NCBI RefSeq assembly: GCF_001468485.1
Contig: NZ_LODI01000014.1
Coordinates: forward strand, 2,067 to 66,066
Reading direction: 5' to 3'
From: Pseudoalteromonas sp. H71
GTDB lineage: Bacteria; Pseudomonadota; Gammaproteobacteria; Enterobacterales; Alteromonadaceae
DNA length: 64,000 nucleotides
The notes beneath the pieces were generated by a model, which saw nothing but the letters and a program-made list of their open reading frames with translations, searched no databases and was not told where the DNA came from. This document shows, piece after piece, positions 1 through 8,353 of this stretch. Position numbers and translations under genes: made by a program. Within the stretch, counting starts at the first letter, position 1, and every line of letters begins with the position of its first letter.

Positions 1-88
1 TACTTAAGGATATTTTAAGCTCGAACAAGCTAGCAGATACTGGTAACTGTCAGATTAAGTCTGAGCTAGCACAGCTAAATAGGTACAG

Positions 89-1333
89 CTAATTGACCTT
101 CAACTCTTTGAGCTTTAATCGTAAATCACTTAACTCATTATTAGTTTGGTTTATTGTTTCTTGCTTAGCCAAGATCAAAGCTTTAGCTTCACTGACCTTT
201 TTAATGTTGGAATCCTGTTTACTTTCCAACAGGAATATATTTCTGGGGTAGTCATACTCTAAAACGACTTGTTCATCAGAGGTGAGCTTTAACTTGTTGC
301 CTTTTTTTCTAATATAAAATTTGTTGTTGAATGCTATAGGTAAAATTATTGTGACTAAATCGTCGCGGTTTTCCTCCCTAACTCCATGAGATCTAACCCG
401 CTTAGCTAGATGTTCAGACATTTCTCCTTTAAAAAACTTTGTGCGTTTTCCTTTCTCACGCCAATCGAGGTCTGGCTTTAAAGTTAAAAGTTCTTTTTTG
501 AGGTGCAAATTTGACTTACTAAAAAAGCCGTTGCTTCTGTATTTCACCTTATTTGTCTTTTTATCAAATGAATATATTCTGAATTGAAAATTTATCCCAG
601 AAGCGTCTTTTTTTAATTCTGCAAGGAATTTATTATTAAAAACGTCAATAGATTTGATACTCAGCTTATGCGCACCATATTGGAATTCTACCAATCCATT
701 TGCATTTATAACTTCGTTTAACTTAATTTTGTTAAATATAATTTCTTTCTCTATCACTCCTAATTCATTTATTAATGCTTCATTTTCGTCAGCTAATTTA
801 TTTATTTCAGAATTTAACTTTTTAACTAGCCCTTCTTTTGAGCTTACTAGCGCTTCAACATCCAAATATTGTTGATAATGCTCTGCGTCTTTATAGCCCA
901 ACTGTGATGCTTTTTCTTGAAGATAAGCTTTCTTGGTTTGCTCTATTGCACTATTTACAGCCTTTCTTAGTGTTGGGACATCAATATTGGTTTTTTCTAT
1001 ATCATGACTTTTACTGCCTTTTACTAAATCGTAAATATCAGTCGATACATTTACTTTTTCAAAAGACTCGGCACCCAACTTAGCTGTGACTGTATAATTA
1101 CACTGAATTAAGCTTTCACTTTTTTCTCGTTGCTCGAATGAGTCTACAATCAACTCAAGGTGATATCTAAGTGGTTTTTTGTATGATTGACTAGCAAAGT
1201 TCTCAAGTTGTTTATTTATATTACTTTCTACTAAGTCAATATTTTCATCGGTGTTACAATCTAGGTGGGAATTACCGCAACCAGTAATTAGAGTCGTTGA
1301 TAAAGCCAAAAATAGAGGCGCAAAAAATTTCAA
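89..1333 (-). CDS. Putative lipoprotein with coiled-coil segment, unknown function (island cargo)
   Basis: I do not recognise the family. The 414-residue product starts with a short hydrophobic segment followed by a lipobox-like LITGC, so it is probably exported and lipid-anchored at Cys19. Residues about 150-210 (around KLNSEINKLADENEALI) and the last 40 residues are rich in charged and Leu heptads and look like coiled coils. The middle (about 215-370) looks like a beta-rich globular domain, given its regular hydrophobic/polar pattern. The start codon appears to be TTG, preceded by AGAGAAAGA. It lies downstream of the recombinase operon on the same strand, separated by 226 bp, and is very AT-rich like its neighbours, so I infer it is cargo of the mobile island. 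Confidence 0.6.
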   Translation of the reverse strand: MKFFAPLFLALSTTLITGCGNSHLDCNTDENIDLVESNINKQLENFASQSYKKPLRYHLELIVDSFEQREKSESLIQCNYTVTAKLGAESFEKVNVSTDIYDLVKGSKSHDIEKTNIDVPTLRKAVNSAIEQTKKAYLQEKASQLGYKDAEHYQQYLDVEALVSSKEGLVKKLNSEINKLADENEALINELGVIEKEIIFNKIKLNEVINANGLVEFQYGAHKLSIKSIDVFNNKFLAELKKDASGINFQFRIYSFDKKTNKVKYRSNGFFSKSNLHLKKELLTLKPDLDWREKGKRTKFFKGEMSEHLAKRVRSHGVREENRDDLVTIILPIAFNNKFYIRKKGNKLKLTSDEQVVLEYDYPRNIFLLESKQDSNIKKVSEAKALILAKQETINQTNNELSDLRLKLKELKVN

Positions 1334-1559
1334 ATCTTTCTCTTTGTTTTAATTATAAAAATCGATATTTTACTTTTCTAAAAGTGCTTCTGCAAGAGTC
1401 AGGGGGAGAGTGTATTGACCGATTTATCAAAGGGCCAAAAAGTTAGATATAAAGTATTCATTTAGCACGGGAGCGACTGTCTGATTTAATCAACTCCTGT
1501 TCATCCAACCTGGCAGATATCAAGTCAATGCTTATTCACTTTACTACAACTAACAAAAA

Positions 1560-1979
1560 TTATAGCTCTTTCATAAAATGCTCTAGCTCTGAAGTATTTT
1601 GAATTGTTTGGTACTTCCCAAAATGCTCTAGAGCACCACCGTCGGATAAGGTATGACAGATTGACGATAAATATGCGTTCTCATCAATTGAGTGGACTCC
1701 TGATATGTTAGATATTCCGAAAATCTCTTTTTGAGCACCAGATTTCAAACTAACTTGTATTTTAAGGACATGCCCTCCAACTACTGGCAACAACGAGGTG
1801 TAACTAGAGTTGGTGACAAATGAAACATGTTCGTTAAGCAATTTATTGTACGCAGTCAATTTTATCTTTTTAAAACTATCAAACGAACCTTCGACAATAG
1901 AGCCTTTTAGTTCGCTGCCCTCAAGCTCTTCAGAGCATTTAGATATTATTTCCAAAAAATAATTTGTGTTATGAATCAT
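1560..1979 (-). CDS. Hypothetical 139-aa protein, last gene of recombinase operon
   Basis: No family is recognised. The protein is 139 residues long, has no signal peptide or membrane segment, and looks like a small mixed alpha/beta soluble domain. Its ATG is preceded by a strong AGGAGAG ribosome-binding site, and the start lies only 15 bp after the stop of the tyrosine recombinase gene, so it is almost certainly co-transcribed with the recombinase genes. That position would suit an accessory or directionality factor of the element, or a first cargo gene; the sequence does not decide between these. Confidence 0.6.
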   Translation of the reverse strand: MIHNTNYFLEIISKCSEELEGSELKGSIVEGSFDSFKKIKLTAYNKLLNEHVSFVTNSSYTSLLPVVGGHVLKIQVSLKSGAQKEIFGISNISGVHSIDENAYLSSICHTLSDGGALEHFGKYQTIQNTSELEHFMKEL

Positions 1980-1994
1980 ATTTTCTCTCCTACT

Positions 1995-3488
1995 TTACTC
2001 AAAGTATTTAACTTCATCAGGGATATCAATGGACTGCTCTTTAGCAATGCTAGACTTATTAATGATTGTCATCTCTCTAAGCTCATGCAAATACTCATAT
2101 AGCTTTTCAGGTTTTGAGCTTTGGGTATTACTATCAGAAATAATTGAATCAATTCTGTGTTGCATAGACATTATTCTATCTTGGATCACTTTGGCAGAAT
2201 TAGCCCCTGCAAAGGCATCCAATTCATCCCACGCTAAATCTATATAATGCAGTAAGGACATTGGGTTATTGTGCCCCGTAAGCATCGCAACTTTTTTCAA
2301 GATCCCCGTGTAATCGGTTTTACTAGTGTTGTAACGGCTTTTTTCTGGGCTACTCTCTTTGAATGAATTTAAATGTAGTTTAACGAGATTCGTTATAAAA
2401 CGGTGGCGGTACATACTTGCGCATAATTGTTGCTTAACATCAGCTTCAATTTTTAACTCTCGAAAAAGTTGGTAAATTGTACCTGGTTTAATTGCCTGCC
2501 CAGACAAAGGATTTAGGATTAATACATCTTCGACCTCTTGATTTTGCTCTAAAATTTCTGCATCCAGCAACCTCGTTTGCAATTTGGGAATATGCATAAG
2601 AAAGTACATTTGAAGTTCTTTTGCTAGGTCAACATCAATTGAAATGGTTCTATCTTTCCCTCCTTTCGCTCCGAGTATAAATAGTTTGTTTTCCCGCAGG
2701 TTGTCTATATTGATTAGCCTTGGTATTTTAATCAATTCACTAGGACGTACTCCCAAAGCTTCAAATACTCTGAGCATTAACTCCCTTCTAACCTTGAGAA
2801 AAGCAAAGTGCTCTTCAACTTGCTTTTTGCTGAATTTGTTTACGATTTTGGTTGATACTTTCTTTCTCTCTTTAAGAGTTAAAGATTGATGCGCAAGCCA
2901 CAATTTTCTTATTAAACCTTGAGTTATAGCTTTTTTGGGGTCTGTAGTATCAGAATCAATTTTTAATGGAAAAAAATCATAAGTATGTGTGATGCCGCGA
3001 GAGTCTTTGCTTTGCTTTTTTATAAGCTCAATTCGACAATTGTTACCTACGCCAATGAAGTTTTCATCAAGGCAAAAATAAGATGCATACCATTTTAAGA
3101 ATTCCACCCATGTTTTTAAAATAGTTTTTTGAGTATTCCGGTTACGACGTTTAGAACCGTCTTCTTTTTTTTCAGAAGAGAACATGAGGTATATTTTTTC
3201 AATTTTTTGAGTTGTAAGATCTTCAAAATCAAACTTTAGGTGAAACATGCATCGAATCAAATGGCTTACATGTCCGGCCTTATTTTTTACCGTCCCCTCT
3301 TTTAAGAACTTTAACTTGTCTGTCAGATAAAGCTCTACTGGAATACATGGTTTTCCATTTGGGTATTTAAAAGAAAATTGAACGCTAGAATCTCTAACAT
3401 GTAAAACCTCGCCCGTGATTTCATCATAAAATGTAACTTCACCGATTGGTACACCTGTAACTTTTTTATATAGCTGAGTTTTACTCAT
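1995..3488 (-). CDS. Tyrosine recombinase (497 aa), GmtY/IntB-like
   Basis: This is a site-specific tyrosine recombinase. The catalytic half shows the first Arg in GVRPSELI (R248), the second Arg in MYRHRF (R361), the GH motif in TGHNNP (H406) and the nucleophile in LLHYIDL (Y415). The usual His three residues before the second Arg is Ser358. The first 200 residues would be the SAM-like DNA-binding region. I chose ATG 3488 over an upstream TTG at 3512 because a CGGAGG Shine-Dalgarno sits 9 bp before it. It overlaps the stop of the preceding 155-aa gene by 8 bp, implying translational coupling. The size and the small-protein neighbour fit the recombinase of Gamma-Mobile-Trio or SE-type integrative elements. 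The named subfamily is inference. Confidence 0.85.
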   Translation of the reverse strand: MSKTQLYKKVTGVPIGEVTFYDEITGEVLHVRDSSVQFSFKYPNGKPCIPVELYLTDKLKFLKEGTVKNKAGHVSHLIRCMFHLKFDFEDLTTQKIEKIYLMFSSEKKEDGSKRRNRNTQKTILKTWVEFLKWYASYFCLDENFIGVGNNCRIELIKKQSKDSRGITHTYDFFPLKIDSDTTDPKKAITQGLIRKLWLAHQSLTLKERKKVSTKIVNKFSKKQVEEHFAFLKVRRELMLRVFEALGVRPSELIKIPRLINIDNLRENKLFILGAKGGKDRTISIDVDLAKELQMYFLMHIPKLQTRLLDAEILEQNQEVEDVLILNPLSGQAIKPGTIYQLFRELKIEADVKQQLCASMYRHRFITNLVKLHLNSFKESSPEKSRYNTSKTDYTGILKKVAMLTGHNNPMSLLHYIDLAWDELDAFAGANSAKVIQDRIMSMQHRIDSIISDSNTQSSKPEKLYEYLHELREMTIINKSSIAKEQSIDIPDEVKYFE

Positions 3489-3948
3489 TTTTTTGAGCCT
3501 CCGTGATACCAATAATGCCGCGAAATTTTTTCATATGTTCCTGGAAATCTTCTTTAATGCTTTTATCTTTTTCAATTAAAGGAGCTGTAAGCTTTAAAAG
3601 TTCATTGTATGCTCTGACTACAGCTAAACGCTGCGTATCAGGATCAACCTTGATAACACTCTGACTTTTTATTTTCTGCGATGAATAAGATTTGCCAGAA
3701 ATAGCTTTACGCAGCGGCTCAATCTTCTTTGAAAAGTAGTTTTTTTCGATAAGATCAGCATATTTTTTGAAAGAGCCAAGCGACATAGAAATTATCCCCT
3801 GCTTTTTACTTTCATATGCAATTAAACTCTCTTGTGTCTTACAAGCTTTAACTAATTTTGGGTCTGAACTTGGTTCAGACTTGAGTATGTTTAGTTTTAC
3901 TACTAATTGCTTAATAGAATTAATTTTTTCAATCTGCTTTTCTGTCAT
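3481..3948 (-). CDS. Small accessory protein of recombinase operon (155 aa), GmtX-like?
   Basis: This is a small, Lys-rich, predominantly helical protein with no recognised domain, lying between two tyrosine recombinase genes. The start at ATG 3948 (MTEKQ) is preferred over an upstream start at 3972 because AGGATGGA lies at suitable spacing. It overlaps the 3' end of the 702-aa recombinase by 20 bp, and its stop overlaps the start of the next recombinase by 8 bp. Small helical proteins encoded beside tyrosine recombinases occur in Tn554 (TnpC), GMT (GmtX) and SE elements, where they assist recombination. Assignment here is by context only. Confidence 0.6.
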   Translation of the reverse strand: MTEKQIEKINSIKQLVVKLNILKSEPSSDPKLVKACKTQESLIAYESKKQGIISMSLGSFKKYADLIEKNYFSKKIEPLRKAISGKSYSSQKIKSQSVIKVDPDTQRLAVVRAYNELLKLTAPLIEKDKSIKEDFQEHMKKFRGIIGITEAQKNE

Positions 3949-6037
3949 CACGCTTTTCCATCCTGATCGCAAAATTGAACTGCTCTGTGGAGTCTGAAAT
4001 TGAATAAACTTTCATTTCATAGTCATCAAATAGCCCCATGTCGATTTGCTCTTGTATTTTTTGCTTATGGATTATAGATAGCTCGTCAACATTGAACTGC
4101 TCACAAAGATCGTTGTACAACTCTGATATCCCATCGACTTCAGAGCGACCCTCTTCAACATAGGAAAATAGTTGCATACTCAGAAATTGTTTCTGAATTG
4201 TCTGGTATGTATCCTCGTCTATATTTTCTTTTAAATATTGATCTAGGTGATTCCAATTGGAGTGACCTACAGCCCACCTCAGCGTATCTAAATGTCCGTG
4301 TTTAAAGCACCAGAAAAAATTGATAATGAAGAACTTGCGAAGCTCATGAATATTTAGATACCATCTCCGCCCGAAATCATCTAACGGCACTTCAATAAAG
4401 TCAGCAAACTTTCGGATACATTGTTTTGCAAAGCTATCTCCTTTAGCTGACGCTTTGAGTTCTGTACTATTTAGATCCAACCCAAAGAGTAAATATTTGG
4501 AGTTTTTATTACTTGAGCAGACATCCATTGAAAATCTTCTGAAATGTTTAAAGCACATAATAGCTTTAGCTGAGATGTAATGAATTGGCCTGTCACTACT
4601 AATTTTTTCCCCGCTGATTCCAGTTTTTAAAAAAGACTTTCTTATGTAAAAACCTGTCCCCTTTTTCTTATATAAACACTTGTTTAGCAACTCACCAAGT
4701 TCATTTATACGGTAGGGTAGTAAACTCGTGATAGCAACAAAGCAAGCGCCAAATAGTACATACATTAAATCTGATAGCGTGGGGTTAATTCTAAAATTTT
4801 CAAAATCATTACTTTTAGCTGTGTTGAGACAATATCCGCTAACGTTAATGCTTTTTCCAAATATTGCTGCCAACGAAGTGGGAATATTATTTTTTATGTA
4901 GTTATTTCTTTTTGAAGAAAAACTTGTTCCTATCCAGCACTGATTTATAAAGTGTGAAGTCGATTCAATATAGAATTTTAAAATATCATCTGCATGATCA
5001 AGCAAAATTTTGATTGATCTATTTAGATAAAACGTCACGACTTCAGAAGGCGGACACATAGTATGCCCCCCTGGGTGACAGTACGTATTGATCACCTTTT
5101 CTAGCTCTTCTTTATCGTAAAAGGAAGGTGGATTAATTTGTGTCGGAAATGAAGGGTACTGTGCAAATAAGCCAACAATTAAATCTAGTTGCTTCTTCGC
5201 ATGTCTATAACTTATTGGTTTCGCTATCACCTCAGAAATAAGGGGAGTTTTGTGAGATGGATATTCACTAGTTCTTCTACTTTTAACTAACAAACCAGGG
5301 TACTTATTAAGCATCTCAGGCTCAAATTGCCTAATGAAAGCTTTAAATTTAGACCCGTATGTTTCCGTCGTAGCTAGAGCAAAGTGACTTCTAAACTTGT
5401 TAAGATCTATAATTTCGCATCCAAAAGCATTTGTTGTATATAAATCAAGCTTATGAAGGTAATTGACTATTTCTACAATTTGCTTTTCACCTAAGAAATA
5501 CAGGTTGTCAGTTTTATATATTTTTATTTCTAGCTCATTTTGAAGCTGATTCATAATACGCTGAGGAATATTTAAAACCCCTAAATGACCGTGCCTAGCA
5601 AAGGCATAGAAAAACTTAGTTAAATAAAAGTTACTGATGTTTTTTAGATAGTCCTTATTAGGCTTCAGTTCTTTTTCATTCAAATAAAGCCATCCAATAA
5701 AGATCATTATGCAGGGTGATAAATTAAAAATATTTTGGCTTTCTGTAATATCTGTTCTACATAGAAACTGTGAGAAGACTTGTTGAATAAACTCTTTGAA
5801 ATTTCGGTTCTCAGGTGAGTTCAAGTATGTGTGATTTGGTAAATATCGATCCCATTTCATTCTGAAAGCATATTTGTAACTACCACAGTCTTGTTTTATC
5901 GCTTTCTTGCTGGACAAAACCCACTCATCGTCAAGAGTATCAGAGAGCAAGTTTTTAACTTTCAGCATATTATCTGGACTATTAATCGCTCGATATTTTG
6001 ATGATAATTGCTCTATCAACTTTAGATTAACTGTCAT
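3929..6037 (-). CDS. Large tyrosine recombinase (702 aa), GmtZ/Int-like
   Basis: This is a full-length large tyrosine recombinase. Visible active-site residues are Arg in LLPYRINELG (R443), His and Arg in IHELRK (H564, R567), His in AVGHSN (H592) and Tyr in DQYLKEN (Y601), that is the complete R..HxxR..H..Y set. The N-terminal 400 residues are much longer than in phage integrases, a length typical of Tn554 TnpB, GMT and SE-type enzymes. ATG 6037 forms an ATGA overlap with the stop codon of the upstream gene, so it is translated in coupling with it; the GTG at 6046 is a less likely start. Because it alone in the operon keeps all catalytic residues, it is the best candidate for the main strand-transfer enzyme. 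Confidence 0.8.
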   Translation of the reverse strand: MTVNLKLIEQLSSKYRAINSPDNMLKVKNLLSDTLDDEWVLSSKKAIKQDCGSYKYAFRMKWDRYLPNHTYLNSPENRNFKEFIQQVFSQFLCRTDITESQNIFNLSPCIMIFIGWLYLNEKELKPNKDYLKNISNFYLTKFFYAFARHGHLGVLNIPQRIMNQLQNELEIKIYKTDNLYFLGEKQIVEIVNYLHKLDLYTTNAFGCEIIDLNKFRSHFALATTETYGSKFKAFIRQFEPEMLNKYPGLLVKSRRTSEYPSHKTPLISEVIAKPISYRHAKKQLDLIVGLFAQYPSFPTQINPPSFYDKEELEKVINTYCHPGGHTMCPPSEVVTFYLNRSIKILLDHADDILKFYIESTSHFINQCWIGTSFSSKRNNYIKNNIPTSLAAIFGKSINVSGYCLNTAKSNDFENFRINPTLSDLMYVLFGACFVAITSLLPYRINELGELLNKCLYKKKGTGFYIRKSFLKTGISGEKISSDRPIHYISAKAIMCFKHFRRFSMDVCSSNKNSKYLLFGLDLNSTELKASAKGDSFAKQCIRKFADFIEVPLDDFGRRWYLNIHELRKFFIINFFWCFKHGHLDTLRWAVGHSNWNHLDQYLKENIDEDTYQTIQKQFLSMQLFSYVEEGRSEVDGISELYNDLCEQFNVDELSIIHKQKIQEQIDMGLFDDYEMKVYSISDSTEQFNFAIRMEKRDDRKAD

Positions 6038-8139
6038 ATTACGCACCCGACTTCGAAATGTCTAATACATTGTTTAATCAAATCTTTAGACTCTGCCTTG
6101 GCTTTCTGATGTGTTTTTTGATACTCTGGAATACGGTGTGTAGATAATGATAAATCCATTATTTTAGCGAAGCGGTACAATGAGTATGCGGTGAGACCAT
6201 TATTAAATTTAATCTTTTTGATCTCCTTAGAGCTTAAACCACTTAATAGAACACTTTCGTGAAAGGCGTAAAGACGTGACAGGGGTTTCCACCCCACCAA
6301 CCCAAACAATTTACCTACTAATTGTTTTTTAGATTTATTCTTAACAAGAGGTGCTAATAGAGAAGGGACTTCCATACCTGTCTGTTTAAACAATTCATCT
6401 ATAAATTTTTCTAACTGCTTCTCCGTGTTTATGCCAGTAGCTCTAACCATTAGTTCAGGCTCTTCAATAGTAGAAGATATGACTATTGCATTTTGAAAAA
6501 GTCGAACAGTTTTCTCACGAACAATATCTATTAAAGCTGGAGGTATATAGTGTTCTATCAACACTTTTTCTGAGTTACCAATTTTCTTACATGCTTTTTT
6601 TACACTACCTGTTTTATGCCATTCCAACACTGCAATTGTCGCGCGAATTGCTTTAAAAGAAACAGTTCCCTTACCTAAACCGCATGAATTAAGAGATGGA
6701 AAGAAATCACTTAAGTCTTTTTGAGCAGCAGATTTTGAATTATCTTTGTATCCTAATATCCAGTTGATAATTCGACTTGATGATGGAACTGTAAACTGGC
6801 TATTGCTCTGATCTAAACAAAGAAAGACAAAATCACTTTCTATTCCATCCTGCCTAAATGATTCATTTTTTGATTGTATGCGCGTTAAAAACTCAAATAT
6901 CTCTTTACTTATAGGATCCAATATTTCTGTTTGAATTTTTTTGCCTCTTTTTTTATCAACCTTGAACGAAGTATCCTGATCATCGTTTTCTTCGGCAAGA
7001 ACAAGTGCTCCTGATTTATCAACGAATTTAGAAAATAGTAGAGGCTCAAAATTAAATTTGGGGCATTTAATTAATATCAGAGCAATTAGAAAAGCAATAT
7101 CTCTAGTTTTTAGATTACCCAGGCACCAATTAATCCTGTCAGCATAAGGAATAAGTCCTATTTCGGGAATAAAATTTAACTTTCGTTCACTCGTATTATC
7201 GAAGGGGTTAAAGCCAAATTTTTCTATTTGACAACTAATTGTATCTCTTGGGAGATGAGGTTTATCTTTAAGAGTAGGGCTATGATAACTATGGTCTATT
7301 TCTCTGCATAAATAGAGTAAATTTGAGAGGGTCTCATTACTTTTTATAGTGCAAATATGTGTTCTTCGTGGTGGGCTTCCTACTTCTTTCTCGACAAAAT
7401 AATATTTATTTTTGTCTTTGCGAGCCATTTTTTCATTAAGCTGTTTCTTATCAGCTTTTTCTAGCAAGTCGTTGCCAAAATCGAAGTATGCTTTGATTGT
7501 TTTCCAATAGCGTTCTAATGCTCCCTCTAAAGAGTTGAGCTTAGTATCCAAGTCAAATATAAAGTCATCCAGGTACTCTTGAGTTGTCTGGGATGGATCG
7601 ACTGTAGAAATCAATTTCTTGAGGTTATTAGATGAAACTTCAATGCTTGAATTGTTTTCTACTAATTGTTTAGAGTTGTCGCCTAAAACTTTTTCATCTT
7701 CATCTTTTTCACAAAGTAAATTTGCCGGAACTTTATTAATAAGCACACTTTCGGGAATCAAACCTTTAATTTGAAGATAGTTTAGGAAAAGAACAAAAGT
7801 TTTATTCCAGTTGACCAGTCGAGTATGTATCTTGGCTTTAGATGATTCATCTTTCAAAAAATAAAAGAAAAGCTCATTAATGTATTCCTGCCATTTATTT
7901 GGCTCTGAATAGCTTGGAGGGATCAATCCAACCTCAAAGCCAACCTCAAATATACGTGTAATTTTTCTTACTTTTGTAGGTAGAGTTCTTGGGTTGTCAT
8001 TTAAACAGTACAAGCGCAAATTATGTACAATCTCTTTTCCCCGTTCGAGCCTAGTAATATTGCGCAAACCAACATGACTAGGTTTGCCGCTTTGATTCGT
8101 ATACCAAAAAACATTTTTTTCTAAATCTAGTCGTATCAT
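6034..8139 (-). CDS. Degenerate tyrosine-recombinase-fold protein (701 aa)
   Basis: This first gene of the operon looks like a tyrosine recombinase that has lost most of its active site. The C-terminal half keeps an Arg in FKAIRATIAVLEW (R499) and a Tyr in LIEHYIPPAL (Y531) at recombinase-like spacing. The first catalytic Arg, the HxxR His and the GH His are not found: the GH region reads KIGNSEK. It therefore probably binds DNA or partners rather than cutting, like the recombinase-fold protein described in SE elements. ATG 8139 is chosen over the one at 8187 because AAGAGGTG lies just upstream. The gene ends in an ATGA overlap with the next recombinase. Its promoter must lie close to the island end. 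Confidence 0.65.
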   Translation of the reverse strand: MIRLDLEKNVFWYTNQSGKPSHVGLRNITRLERGKEIVHNLRLYCLNDNPRTLPTKVRKITRIFEVGFEVGLIPPSYSEPNKWQEYINELFFYFLKDESSKAKIHTRLVNWNKTFVLFLNYLQIKGLIPESVLINKVPANLLCEKDEDEKVLGDNSKQLVENNSSIEVSSNNLKKLISTVDPSQTTQEYLDDFIFDLDTKLNSLEGALERYWKTIKAYFDFGNDLLEKADKKQLNEKMARKDKNKYYFVEKEVGSPPRRTHICTIKSNETLSNLLYLCREIDHSYHSPTLKDKPHLPRDTISCQIEKFGFNPFDNTSERKLNFIPEIGLIPYADRINWCLGNLKTRDIAFLIALILIKCPKFNFEPLLFSKFVDKSGALVLAEENDDQDTSFKVDKKRGKKIQTEILDPISKEIFEFLTRIQSKNESFRQDGIESDFVFLCLDQSNSQFTVPSSSRIINWILGYKDNSKSAAQKDLSDFFPSLNSCGLGKGTVSFKAIRATIAVLEWHKTGSVKKACKKIGNSEKVLIEHYIPPALIDIVREKTVRLFQNAIVISSTIEEPELMVRATGINTEKQLEKFIDELFKQTGMEVPSLLAPLVKNKSKKQLVGKLFGLVGWKPLSRLYAFHESVLLSGLSSKEIKKIKFNNGLTAYSLYRFAKIMDLSLSTHRIPEYQKTHQKAKAESKDLIKQCIRHFEVGCVI

Positions 8140-8259
8140 GAGCACCTCTTGAAAACTCAAAATACACAACAAATAATAACCAGTCAATATACGAAGCTAA
8201 ATCATATCATACATAGTCAAGTTTTAATTGCAATAGAAAACGATGTTACTCCGATAAAA

Positions 8260-8353
8260 TCGTCAAAAAAAATCGTCAAAATTTAGTAATGGCAGGATAA
8301 AGAAGGTTTTATTTATTAGTAGTTTAATGGATATTTTGTGAGTTTTTTGACGA
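8260..8353. repeat. Recombinase-site-like direct and inverted repeats at island end
   Basis: TCGTCAAAAAA occurs at 8260-8270, a near copy TCGTCAAAAT at 8273-8282, and an exact inverted copy (TTTTTTGACGA) at 8343-8353. They lie between the first gene of the recombinase operon and the interrupted flavoprotein codons. Arm- or core-type recombinase binding sites are arranged like this at the ends of integrative elements, so I infer the island terminus (att region) lies between about 8343 and 8390. The sequence shows the repeats; the function is inferred. Confidence 0.5.
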
